From JAPUDS01 sp050258575 (GTDB lineage: Bacteria; Patescibacteriota; Saccharimonadia; Saccharimonadales; Saccharimonadaceae): a stretch of DNA of 14,860 nt. Of the stretch, positions 1-6,040 are shown piece after piece (the stretch's first letter is position 1; each line of letters starts with the position of its first letter). The stretch lies in assembly GCA_050258575.1 (NCBI GenBank), contig JBLMYZ010000041.1, forward strand, positions 1-14,860, given 5' to 3'. The notes beneath the pieces were generated by a model, which made no database searches, was not told the DNA's origin, and saw only the letters and a list, made by a program, of their open reading frames with translations. The position numbers were made by a program, and so were the translations under genes.

Positions 1-200
1 ATCTCAAAAAATCAAAGGGTTTTTCTGGTGGGGCGCGTGCGGGCTTGCCCGCACAGGCGGCGCGGCTCACATTAGCACTTCGTGCTAAAATAGGTGCGAG
101 CGTAGTCGTAAAAGGGTACCAAAACTATGATGCGCTTTTGGTTGAGGAAGTGAAGTATGTTAAAGAAACACGCCTCGAAAGTGTGGATGGTATAAGGTAA
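1..200 (+). CDS. C-terminal end of an unidentified protein (5' truncated)
   Basis: A reading frame open from base 3 runs without stop to TAA at 198-200, giving about 65 residues. The start lies outside the window. The translation has a basic, Gly/Ala-rich first half (LPAQAARLTLALRAKIG) and a charged tail (VEEVKYVKETRLESVDGIR). I do not recognise the family. The reading frame is supported by its length, by plausible amino-acid composition and by a hairpin terminator shortly downstream on the same strand. Two perfect inverted repeats lie inside it (37-54 and 72-88), which is unusual for a coding end and lowers confidence a little. A very short open stretch such as this could in principle be chance. 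Confidence 0.5.
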   Translation, partial: LKKSKGFSGGARAGLPAQAARLTLALRAKIGASVVVKGYQNYDALLVEEVKYVKETRLESVDGIR

Positions 201-201
201 G

Positions 202-217
202 CTTCTCGTATGAGAAG
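202..217 (+). other. Small hairpin just after the stop codon of the partial gene
   Basis: CTTCTC (202-207) and GAGAAG (212-217) form a perfect 6-bp stem around GTAT, two bases after the stop at 200. No T-run follows, so termination here would need the larger hairpin at 243-277. Confidence 0.3.
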
Positions 218-242
218 GCCCGGAGGGATAACACCGAAAACA

Positions 243-277
243 AAATAAATAGCTCCGAAACTCGGGGCTATTTATTT
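243..277. terminator. Bidirectional intrinsic terminator
   Basis: A 16-bp stem with a 3-base loop (259-261); the outer part is AAATAAATAGC against GCTATTTATTT, the inner part CCGA against TCGG, with one T-G wobble. The A/T-rich stem foot gives T-rich tracts on both strands. It separates the upstream + strand partial gene from the - strand tRNA-His, whose encoded CCA ends exactly on the stem's last base (277). Confidence 0.75.
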
Positions 278-354
278 GGGGCGAATGATGGGGGTCGAAC
301 CCACGGCCTCCGGAGCCACAATCCAGCGCTCTAACCAACTGAGCTACATCCGCC
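277..354 (-). tRNA. tRNA-His (anticodon GTG)
   Basis: The reverse strand folds as a full cloverleaf. The acceptor stem GCGGATG/CATTCGC is extended by an encoded G-1 (354) opposite discriminator C73 (280), the hallmark identity pair of tRNA-His. The anticodon arm is CTGGA-TTGTGGC-TCCGG with anticodon GTG. The T-arm is GTGGG-TTCGACC-CCCAT. CCA is encoded at 277-279. The CCA end is immediately followed by the hairpin terminator at 243-277, so the precursor would have almost no 3' trailer before the terminator stem. Confidence 0.97.
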
Positions 355-369
355 AAATCAGCAGGGATG

Positions 370-398
370 ATTATAACAAACAGGGGAGATTTTGTCCA
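370..398 (-). promoter_or_regulatory. Promoter of tRNA-His
   Basis: On the reverse strand a -35 TGGACA (398-393), a 17-base spacer and an extended -10 TGT-TATAAT (378-370) are near consensus. The predicted start is about 363, nine bases before the tRNA. The -35 is interleaved with that of the divergent sortase gene. Confidence 0.75.
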
Positions 399-406
399 AG
401 GACAAA
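391..406. promoter_or_regulatory. Perfect palindrome at the shared -35 region (tRNA-His / sortase)
   Basis: TTTGTCC-AA-GGACAAA is a perfect inverted repeat covering the sortase -35 (TTGTCC, 392-397) and the tRNA-His -35 (TGGACA on the other strand, 398-393). It could be an operator, or simply the result of two back-to-back -35 boxes. Confidence 0.4.
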
Positions 407-419
407 AAAATGATATAGT
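392..419 (+). promoter_or_regulatory. Promoter of the sortase gene
   Basis: TTGTCC (392-397), a 16-base spacer and TATAGT (414-419). Transcription would start near 426, only about five bases before the ATG at 431. There is no room for a Shine-Dalgarno sequence, so the mRNA is nearly leaderless. Confidence 0.55.
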
Positions 420-430
420 GTCTCTACCAT

Positions 431-1084
431 ATGCGTTACACATACAGAGATGGCGTCGGAAAAAAGGGGCGGTCCAAGCTACGGTTTGTTGCGGCTTTGG
501 TAGTGATGTTCGGCGGGGTGTATTTGCTCGTCAACACGTTGTCGCCGGCACTTCCCGAGATGAACGTCGATACGCAAGCCGTTGCCAAAAAACTTATCGC
601 AGAGCAGCCCGCTGTGGGCGAAAACCGGATATATCTACCGCAGATAAACGTCGATGTGCCAGTTGTTGACATAAACGGCAACGAGACAGCGGCGTTGGAA
701 AAAGGCGCGATTCACCGTGCGCCGTCGAGCGGTAATCCTCAGGTTGGCGGTAACTATGTCGTGGCGGCGCACCGTTTTAATCTCGGACTCACGCCAGACC
801 AAACACGCGCAAAGTCGCCATTTTATCATATTGATAAGTTGGCGCTGGGCGACCAGATATATATTGACTATAACGGTAAACGCTATGCTTACCAAGTCAC
901 TGAGAAAAAGGCTGTGGCAGAAAATGCCGTCGAGATCGAATCGCGGACGGACGATGATCGGCTGACACTGTACAGCTGTGAGCTTGCCGGTCCAAAAGCC
1001 GGGCGCGATGTTGTGTTTGCAAAACTCCTTGGCGAAGTAGCGTGGCAGGACAACAAGCCAGTTATCAAGTCAAAACAATCCTAG
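431..1084 (+). CDS. Membrane-anchored sortase (transpeptidase)
   Basis: A 217-residue sortase. A short basic N-terminus is followed by one membrane segment (about residues 18-37), then an extracytoplasmic sortase domain (about 65-205). The catalytic triad is visible: His114 in VVAAHRF, Cys183 in TLYSC, and Arg192 in GRDVVFAKLL. The usual TLxTC box is TLYSC here, with Ser in place of the conserved Thr before Cys. Known sortases cleave an LPxTG-like signal and join the protein to cell-wall peptide or to another pilin. A candidate substrate with LPKTG lies in the same window (13757-14860). The signature suggests a class D/E-like housekeeping enzyme, but the class cannot be fixed by eye. The start ATG at 431 sits about five bases after the predicted transcription start. 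The stop overlaps the convergent murA stop through the palindrome CTAG at 1081-1084. Confidence 0.93.
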   Translation: MRYTYRDGVGKKGRSKLRFVAALVVMFGGVYLLVNTLSPALPEMNVDTQAVAKKLIAEQPAVGENRIYLPQINVDVPVVDINGNETAALEKGAIHRAPSSGNPQVGGNYVVAAHRFNLGLTPDQTRAKSPFYHIDKLALGDQIYIDYNGKRYAYQVTEKKAVAENAVEIESRTDDDRLTLYSCELAGPKAGRDVVFAKLLGEVAWQDNKPVIKSKQS

Positions 1085-2592
1085 ATATCGCGGAACGGGC
1101 GGATCTCTGCACCGATACTGTTGAGTCGCTCAGCGAGCTGTTCGTAGCCGCGATCGATTTGGTAGACGTTGCGCAGCCGCGACACACCGGGCGTCGCTAG
1201 CATGGCGAGCAAAATAACAACCGTCGGCCGGAGCGCAGCTGGGGCAATAACATCTGCTGGTTTCCAACGAGTCGGTCCCTCGATATACACGCGGTGCGGG
1301 TCGAGCATCTCGACGGCGGCGTTGAGCTTGGTGAGCTCTGTCAGGTAAATAGCGCGGTTTTCGTAGCTCCAATCATGAACGAGCGTTCGACCTTTGGCAA
1401 CTGTGGCGATAAGTGCCATAAACGGCAGGTTGTCCATGTTGATACCCGGGAAAGGCAGAGCGTGGATTTTGTCTTTGGCCGCGACCAGCTTTGAGCGTCG
1501 AATAGTGATATCGACTAGGCGAGTTTGGCTGTTGCGAGCACGGTATTCTTTCGTGAGATCAAACACGAGACCCATATGTTCGAGCGTTGCTAGTTCTAGC
1601 TCGAGAAACTCTATCGGCGCGCGTTTGATAGTGAGCTCGGAGTCGGTTACGACCGCGGCTGCCACAAAACTCATTGCCTCGATCGGATCCTCGCTCAGAA
1701 AATATTCAATATTTTTTTTGATAGATTTTTTGCCAGTCACGCGCAGCACCGTCGTGCCGATTCCCTCAACTTTGACGCCAAGAGCCTGCAAAAAGAAGCA
1801 AACGTCTTGCACCATGTAGTTCGGGCTAGCGTTTCGTATCGTCACCGTGCCGGGTGACAAGGCGGCTGCCATGAGCACGTTTTCAGTCACTGTGTCGCCG
1901 CGCTCGGTGAGGACAATAGTTTTTTCGGGACTCTTTGGCACAGTTGTGATGTCGTAGTAGTCGGTTTGAGCCGCAACGTTCATACCAAACGGTTCGAGCC
2001 CAACCAGGTGAGGTTCGACGGTGCGCGTTCCGAGACTGCAGCCGCCAGCGAATGGGATCGTAAAGTGTTTATACTGGTGCAGTAGCGGCCCGAGGAACAT
2101 GATGATAGTGCGTGTACGTTTTGCCGCTTCGACGTCGATAGTTTCAAGTTTCAGACGTGCTGGCGGGGTAATCACAAGGTCGTTTTTTTCCCAGCGGGTT
2201 TTGACGCCGATACTCGTCAACACCTCGATAATCCGGTTGACTTCTTCGATGCGCGGTACGCATCGTAGGGTCGTCGTTCCTTTGTTTAGTAGCGCAGCAC
2301 AGAGCAATCCAACCGCCGCATTTTTACTGGTTTTGACCGTGATAGATCCTAACAGCCGCTTGCCGCCGTGAACTTCCAGGTTCGAGCCAGATGACGTAAA
2401 TGACATGAGGTTGCTCGACAGGACTTCGCTGATACGAGCGAGCATTTCCAGGCTCATATTTTGACCGCCCTTTTCGATACGGTTGATTGCGCTCTGGCTC
2501 GTTCCTAGCGCGTCAGCGAGCTCCGCCTGCGTCATGCCGCGGTTGATACGGCTGTCGTGAATCAGTTGACCAAGTTTTTCCTTGTATGACAT
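1081..2592 (-). CDS. murA: XRE-type HTH fused to UDP-N-acetylglucosamine 1-carboxyvinyltransferase (MurA)
   Basis: 503 residues, about 80 longer than ordinary MurA. Residues 5-60 form a Cro/C1-type helix-turn-helix (MTQAELADALGTSQSAINRIEKG). Residues about 70-500 are the EPSP-synthase-fold MurA, which transfers enolpyruvate from PEP to UDP-GlcNAc, the first committed step of peptidoglycan synthesis in the cytoplasm. Key residues are kept: Lys90-Asn91 (SKNAA), the catalytic-loop Cys185 (GGCSLGTR, so fosfomycin-type inactivation is expected), Asp387 (NMDNLPFM) and Arg481 (IDRGYEQL). The ATG at 2592 is chosen because it begins the HTH and lies exactly seven bases after an extended -10 box, implying a leaderless mRNA. 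It is divergent from glyA across a symmetric promoter, and convergent with the sortase gene with four shared bases. The HTH suggests DNA binding, possibly autoregulation; that part is inference. Confidence 0.95.
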   Translation of the reverse strand: MSYKEKLGQLIHDSRINRGMTQAELADALGTSQSAINRIEKGGQNMSLEMLARISEVLSSNLMSFTSSGSNLEVHGGKRLLGSITVKTSKNAAVGLLCAALLNKGTTTLRCVPRIEEVNRIIEVLTSIGVKTRWEKNDLVITPPARLKLETIDVEAAKRTRTIIMFLGPLLHQYKHFTIPFAGGCSLGTRTVEPHLVGLEPFGMNVAAQTDYYDITTVPKSPEKTIVLTERGDTVTENVLMAAALSPGTVTIRNASPNYMVQDVCFFLQALGVKVEGIGTTVLRVTGKKSIKKNIEYFLSEDPIEAMSFVAAAVVTDSELTIKRAPIEFLELELATLEHMGLVFDLTKEYRARNSQTRLVDITIRRSKLVAAKDKIHALPFPGINMDNLPFMALIATVAKGRTLVHDWSYENRAIYLTELTKLNAAVEMLDPHRVYIEGPTRWKPADVIAPAALRPTVVILLAMLATPGVSRLRNVYQIDRGYEQLAERLNSIGAEIRPFRDI

Positions 2593-2598
2593 AGTGAG

Positions 2599-2607
2599 AT
2601 TATATCA
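2599..2607 (-). promoter_or_regulatory. Extended -10 of murA (leaderless start)
   Basis: On the reverse strand TGA-TATAAT is followed by six bases (CTCACT) and then the ATG at 2592, so the expected transcription start is the A of the start codon. No good -35 is visible. Confidence 0.65.
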
Positions 2608-2614
2608 TATGCGA

Positions 2615-2620
2615 TATAAT
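2615..2620 (+). promoter_or_regulatory. -10 box of glyA
   Basis: TATAAT about 43 bases before the glyA ATG gives a leader of roughly 37 bases. A second, weaker candidate, TATAGT, lies at 2634-2639. The -35 is poor for both. Confidence 0.5.
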
Positions 2621-2650
2621 ACTCGCAATAGTGTATAGTAGAAGATGAAC

Positions 2651-2659
2651 AGAGGAGGT
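2651..2659 (+). promoter_or_regulatory. Shine-Dalgarno of glyA
   Basis: AGAGGAGGT, four bases before the ATG at 2664, is one of the two clear ribosome binding sites in the window. It shows that the host ribosome does use anti-SD pairing when a leader exists. Confidence 0.8.
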
Positions 2660-2663
2660 AGCG

Positions 2664-3947
2664 ATGAAAGATACAGTTGTTGCAGATTTGATTGGCAAAG
2701 AGACCGACCGGCAGCGCCGCGGGTTGGAACTGATTCCGAGCGAAAACTATGTTTCGAGCGATGTGCTCGAGGCGATGGGGAGTATTTTTACCAACAAATA
2801 TTCCGAAGGCTACCCGGGCAAGCGCTACTACGGCGGGCAACAGAACACTGACGAGCTTGAGCGGCTTGCAATCGAGCGCGCCAAAAAACTGTTCAAAGCC
2901 GACCACGCCAACGTCCAACCACATAGCGGCGCACCGGCAAACGAAGCCGTGTACTATGCGTGGTTAGAAACAGGCGACACGGTGCTGGCGATGGATCTCG
3001 GACACGGCGGGCACCTCACGCACGGAGCGCCGGTGACGCGGAGCGCGCACCAGTACAACTTTATCCGCTACAAGATGAAAGACCCGGAAACGGGTGAGAT
3101 CGACTACGATGAGCTGCGCGAACTAGCGCTCGAGCATAAACCAAAAATCATCCTCGCCGGGTTTAGCGCCTACCCGCGGGAGCTTGATTACGCCAAATTT
3201 GCCGAGATTGCGAAAGAGGTAGGGCCGGAGTGCATGCTTATGGCGGACATGGCACATATTGCCGGGCTGATCGCGGCTGGTGTCGTCAAAAATCCGTTTG
3301 ATTACGGGTTTCACGTTATCACGACGACCACGCACAAAACCTTGCGCGGACCGCGCGGCGGGCTGATCCTCAGTAAAGGCAAAGTCTCGAACCCACTCAA
3401 GGCACCCGAAAAAACGCTCGAAAATATCCCAACCCTCATTGACAGGGCAGTGTTTCCGGGAACACAGGGCGGGCCGCACATGCACATAGTGGCAGCAAAA
3501 GCGGTTGCATTTGGCGAAGCACTGCAGCCGGAGTTTAAAACCTATGCTGAGCAGATCATCAAAAATGCCTCTCGGCTGGCAAGCGAGCTGCAAAAACGCG
3601 GCTTTCACCTCGTGACCGGCGGGACGAGTAACCACCTGATCTTGGCAGATGTTCACAAAAGTTTTGGGCTAGACGGCAAAGTTGTCGAGGAGGCTCTCGA
3701 TGTCATAGGGCTGACACTGAACAAAAATGCCGTGCCGGATGACGAACTGCCGCCGTTTCGGCCGAGCGGTATTCGTCTTGGGACACCGGCGGTGACGACG
3801 CGCGGGTTAAAAGAAGACGACATGGCGCGGATTGCCGAGTGGATGAAGCAGGCGGTTGAGGCGCGCGACGACGCAGCAAAACTTGCTAAACTTCGTAAAG
3901 AAGTTGAAGCGTTTGCGCTCGAGTTTCCTCTGCCAAATGACAAATAG
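2664..3947 (+). CDS. glyA: Serine hydroxymethyltransferase
   Basis: 427 residues, normal for bacterial SHMT. This cytoplasmic PLP enzyme interconverts serine plus tetrahydrofolate and glycine plus 5,10-methylene-tetrahydrofolate, the main one-carbon entry point. Visible signatures are LIPSENYVS near residue 23, NKYSEGYPGKRYYGG (44-58), the PLP-pyridine Asp195 in MADMAHIAGL, and the Schiff-base Lys225 in TTTTHKTLRGPRGG. The start at 2664 is set by the strong Shine-Dalgarno sequence just upstream. The gene is monocistronic, divergent from murA and convergent with murB. FolD, which oxidises the methylene-tetrahydrofolate product, is encoded about 5.5 kb downstream in the same window. Nothing appears truncated or altered. 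Confidence 0.98.
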   Translation: MKDTVVADLIGKETDRQRRGLELIPSENYVSSDVLEAMGSIFTNKYSEGYPGKRYYGGQQNTDELERLAIERAKKLFKADHANVQPHSGAPANEAVYYAWLETGDTVLAMDLGHGGHLTHGAPVTRSAHQYNFIRYKMKDPETGEIDYDELRELALEHKPKIILAGFSAYPRELDYAKFAEIAKEVGPECMLMADMAHIAGLIAAGVVKNPFDYGFHVITTTTHKTLRGPRGGLILSKGKVSNPLKAPEKTLENIPTLIDRAVFPGTQGGPHMHIVAAKAVAFGEALQPEFKTYAEQIIKNASRLASELQKRGFHLVTGGTSNHLILADVHKSFGLDGKVVEEALDVIGLTLNKNAVPDDELPPFRPSGIRLGTPAVTTRGLKEDDMARIAEWMKQAVEARDDAAKLAKLRKEVEAFALEFPLPNDK

Positions 3948-3949
3948 TA

Positions 3950-3975
3950 CATTTTCATACACGTGTATAGAAATG
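3950..3975. repeat. Imperfect 26-bp palindrome between glyA and murB
   Basis: The core ATACACGTGTAT (3957-3968) is perfectly self-complementary. Flanks CATTT and AAATG continue the symmetry after one mismatch and one wobble. It starts two bases after the glyA stop. No T-run follows on either side, so it is either a weak terminator stem or a protein-binding palindrome. Confidence 0.5.
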
Positions 3976-3988
3976 CAGTAGGGAAGGG

Positions 3989-5026
3989 TTAAAACCCGAG
4001 GAATTTTACTTCGGGTTCAATCGTGATGCCGAGTTTTTTGTGCACAGTAGTGAGTATTTCCTGCACAACTGCGTAGACGTCTGACGCAGTTGCTCCGTCA
4101 TGCGTGACGATTTTGAGTACGTGACGGTCATGGAGCTGAACCTGGCCCCAGCGTTGGCCGCGCGAAAAACCGGCAGCCAGGAGTACGTGGGCAGCCGACG
4201 CGCGACGACTGTCGCCGCCGTGTACTTTGCTCTGGTGCTCGACACGTTCGAGCGTTTTACCAGTTTCGTCAAATGACGCCAAAAAACGGGCTTGTTCGGT
4301 GCTGACAAGCGGGTTTTTGAAAAAAGAACCAGCGCTACGTTCGGCATGCGGGTCGTCAAAGTGGTATATCGACCCGGCACGCCGGCGGGTTTCAACAATA
4401 ATCTTCCGGCGTTCGCCGAGCGAGTCGAGCGAGAGGCCAAATTCTTCGCCAATAGCAATGGCTGAGTCGTAGGTGAGGGCGTGGAGCGGTGTTTGGCTGA
4501 GGCGAAAGGCGGCACGCAAAATAACATCGTCCGGCTGATCTTGCAAAGAGCTATGACGATAAGAAAAGGCGATTTCTTTTGCGGCGAGACGCGTGACAAC
4601 ATGACTTTTTCGGTTGTATACGTCAACCCACTCAAGGACATCGGAGATCTGTACGCCATAGGCCGCGATATTGCCAAATACCGCGCCGCCGACACTGCTA
4701 GGGATTTCGCTCATGAGCTCGAGGCCCCACAGGCTGTGTTGGGTAGCTGTTAGCACTACGTTGTCCCACCAGACGCCGGTGTCTGCGACGATAAGCGTGT
4801 CCTCAACTTCGACATCTCCGCCGCGAACAACGACGGTTGTGCCAGGCAGACCTTGGTCGCTCACTAAAATATTACAGCCAAAACCGAGCACGTGCTGGCA
4901 TGAATTGTCATGTTCCAACACATCGAGTAACTCGTGTGATGAATCTACCAGTACGAGATTTTTCGCCGGTCCGCCAACACGAAGCGAAGTGAAGGAGGAG
5001 AGGTTTGTGTTTTTTAGCTGTTTCAT
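3989..5026 (-). CDS. murB: UDP-N-acetylenolpyruvoylglucosamine reductase (MurB)
   Basis: 345 residues, the usual length for a type I MurB (E. coli 342). This FAD enzyme uses NADPH to reduce the MurA product to UDP-MurNAc in the cytoplasm. The N-terminal FAD-binding domain shows NTNLSSFTSLRVGGPA (7-22), LGFGCNILVSD (47-57), and the substrate loop GLELMSEIPSSVGGAVFGNIAAYG. The proton-donor serine is Ser234 in AGSFFKNP, and the C-terminal catalytic Glu lies in IEPEVKFLG. The ATG at 5026 is preferred over the in-frame ATG at 5053 because it begins the conserved N-terminus and lies seven bases after a TATACT -10 box, implying a leaderless mRNA. It is separated from the upstream - strand gene by a strong terminator, so it has its own promoter. 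Confidence 0.96.
   Translation of the reverse strand: MKQLKNTNLSSFTSLRVGGPAKNLVLVDSSHELLDVLEHDNSCQHVLGFGCNILVSDQGLPGTTVVVRGGDVEVEDTLIVADTGVWWDNVVLTATQHSLWGLELMSEIPSSVGGAVFGNIAAYGVQISDVLEWVDVYNRKSHVVTRLAAKEIAFSYRHSSLQDQPDDVILRAAFRLSQTPLHALTYDSAIAIGEEFGLSLDSLGERRKIIVETRRRAGSIYHFDDPHAERSAGSFFKNPLVSTEQARFLASFDETGKTLERVEHQSKVHGGDSRRASAAHVLLAAGFSRGQRWGQVQLHDRHVLKIVTHDGATASDVYAVVQEILTTVHKKLGITIEPEVKFLGF
3993..4017 (-). terminator. Terminator hairpin inside the end of murB
   Basis: In the leftward direction AACCCGA and TCGGGTT form a 7-bp stem around 11 bases, followed by TTTTAA. The stem lies within the last codons and the T-run overlaps the stop codon of murB. Confidence 0.45.
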
Positions 5027-5032
5027 GTTCTC

Positions 5033-5038
5033 AGTATA
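5033..5038 (-). promoter_or_regulatory. -10 box of murB (leaderless start)
   Basis: TATACT on the reverse strand is followed by six bases and the ATG at 5026, so transcription is expected to start on the start codon. The terminator stem 5043-5073 occupies the position of a -35. Confidence 0.55.
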
Positions 5039-5042
5039 CGCG

Positions 5043-5073
5043 AAAACCGACACTTTTGTTAGGTGTCGGTTTT
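5043..5073. terminator. Strong intrinsic terminator
   Basis: AAAACCGACAC (5043-5053) and GTGTCGGTTTT (5063-5073) form a perfect 11-bp stem with a nine-base loop. It ends transcription of the 5095-5826 gene in the leftward direction and isolates murB. Confidence 0.8.
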
Positions 5074-5094
5074 CTGTCGTTTATAGCGAAATAT

Positions 5095-5826
5095 CTAGTA
5101 AACGTATTTTGACTTCGAAGACAGCGCACCGTTGGTGTAGCCGATAGTGATACTGTATCCGTCTTCGTAGCTACCGTAGCTACAGCTCTCGCTCGTGCTG
5201 TCGCCAAAACTGTACTCCGAGCAACTGTCAGTCGAAACACCTAAAGCACTTTCGACTTCTGACTTGCTCATTCCATCTGCGAGTGTTTCGTAGGCGCTGA
5301 GAACAGCCTCTGAATCATTTTTGCTCGCTGTCGTAGAAGTGTTAGAACCGCTAGAACTGCTATTTGAGTTGTTGTAGCTGTTTGCAGGGTTTCGGTAGTT
5401 GCTGATACTGCTCAAAAGAGCTGCCGAGAAAATAATGCTCAGGATGATCACGACGACACCAAGAGCTAGGAATACGATGTAAAGGACATTGAAGACGCCA
5501 GCCCACTTGATATCGCGTGCAGTTGCGTGGAGTGGTTTACCCTCGGCGTCGTCACGTAGACGATATACGAGGAAGAAGTCAACGATACCCCAGATGCTGA
5601 GTACGATCAGTGCGAGTCCGCTCAAAATATTGAGGAACGGGACGATCATCAGGACGTATGAACCCACAAACATCCAAAAACGAATCCAACCAACTTTCTC
5701 GCCGCGATAGGCGCGTGCGAGTCCGGTCACAGAGGCGAAGAACGCCAGAACGACCATGACCAGGTAACTTTTTACGCCGTTGTCCATAGTATTACTTGGG
5801 GTAACAGCGGGCTGCTTTTTATCCAT
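5095..5826 (-). CDS. TM2-like membrane protein with SmpA/BamE-like C-terminal domain
   Basis: 243 residues, function unknown. The N-terminal half is a membrane region with about four hydrophobic segments (19-37, 48-66, 69-90, 108-138). Residues 35-95 resemble a TM2-type domain (GLARAYRGEKVGWIRF then IWGIVDFFLVYRLRDD). A Ser/Asn/Thr-rich low-complexity linker (145-170) leads to a small domain (175-243) with YETLADGMSKSEVESALG, the start pattern of SmpA/OmlA/BLIP-like folds, and two cysteines (202 and 215) that could form a disulfide if the tail is outside the membrane. The ATG at 5826 is chosen over 5838 because GGGAGG (5836-5831) lies four bases upstream of it; the upstream ATG is part of that ribosome binding site. 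It is expressed alone between an extended -10 and a strong terminator. No specific function is proposed. Confidence 0.85.
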   Translation of the reverse strand: MDKKQPAVTPSNTMDNGVKSYLVMVVLAFFASVTGLARAYRGEKVGWIRFWMFVGSYVLMIVPFLNILSGLALIVLSIWGIVDFFLVYRLRDDAEGKPLHATARDIKWAGVFNVLYIVFLALGVVVIILSIIFSAALLSSISNYRNPANSYNNSNSSSSGSNTSTTASKNDSEAVLSAYETLADGMSKSEVESALGVSTDSCSEYSFGDSTSESCSYGSYEDGYSITIGYTNGALSSKSKYVY

Positions 5827-5830
5827 AGAA

Positions 5831-5836
5831 CCTCCC
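5831..5836 (-). promoter_or_regulatory. Shine-Dalgarno deciding the start at 5826
   Basis: GGGAGG on the reverse strand, four bases before ATG 5826. It overlaps the alternative in-frame ATG at 5838, which argues against that start. Confidence 0.7.
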
Positions 5837-5855
5837 ATTGGTTAGTGATGTTTAA

Positions 5856-5864
5856 AGTATAGCA
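5856..5864 (-). promoter_or_regulatory. Extended -10 promoter of the 5095-5826 gene
   Basis: TGC-TATACT on the reverse strand. The predicted start near 5849 gives a leader of about 23 bases that contains the Shine-Dalgarno sequence. Confidence 0.6.
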
Positions 5865-5954
5865 CAATCACTTCAAGACACTAGGATTATTTTATACTTC
5901 TTGTTCAGTATATCGTTGCTGTATTTTTATTTCACGAATCATCGCTACTCTATC

Positions 5955-6031
5955 TGGTACACCCGGCGCGATTCGAACGCACGACCTTTGGTACCGGAAA
6001 CCAACGCTCTATCCAGCTGAGCTACGGGTGC
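5955..6031 (-). tRNA. tRNA-Arg (anticodon CCG)
   Basis: Complete cloverleaf on the reverse strand. The acceptor is GCACCCG/CGGGTGT, the D-arm GCTCAGCTGGATAGAGC, the anticodon arm TTGGT-TTCCGGT-ACCAA with anticodon CCG, and the T-arm GTGCG-TTCGAAT-CGCGC. Discriminator A (5958) and encoded CCA (5955-5957) follow. It shares its acceptor and most of the D-arm with tRNA-Arg(TCG) upstream, so the two are probably tandem duplicates. The leader GGGTGC (6046-6041) could pair with its own acceptor 5' strand. Confidence 0.96.
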
Positions 6032-6040
6032 ACAATGTTC

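Larger units (their letters stand above)
2599..2620. promoter_or_regulatory. Symmetric divergent promoter / candidate operator between murA and glyA
   Basis: Arms ATTATATC (2599-2606) and GATATAAT (2613-2620) are a perfect 8-bp inverted repeat around six bases. Each arm contains the -10 hexamer TATAAT of one divergent gene. The symmetry would suit a dimeric HTH protein, and the product of the leftward gene carries one. Confidence 0.5.

Noticed and set aside
72..443. 123-residue open frame on the - strand
   Set aside because: It runs through tRNA-His and the terminator; the apparent protein is a translation of tRNA sequence.
3123..3656. 177-residue - strand frame
   Set aside because: Antisense to the well-defined glyA gene, with no recognisable motif or ribosome binding site.
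4006..4695. 229-residue - strand frame
   Set aside because: An alternative frame of murB, which has clear catalytic motifs in its own frame; the composition is shadow-like.
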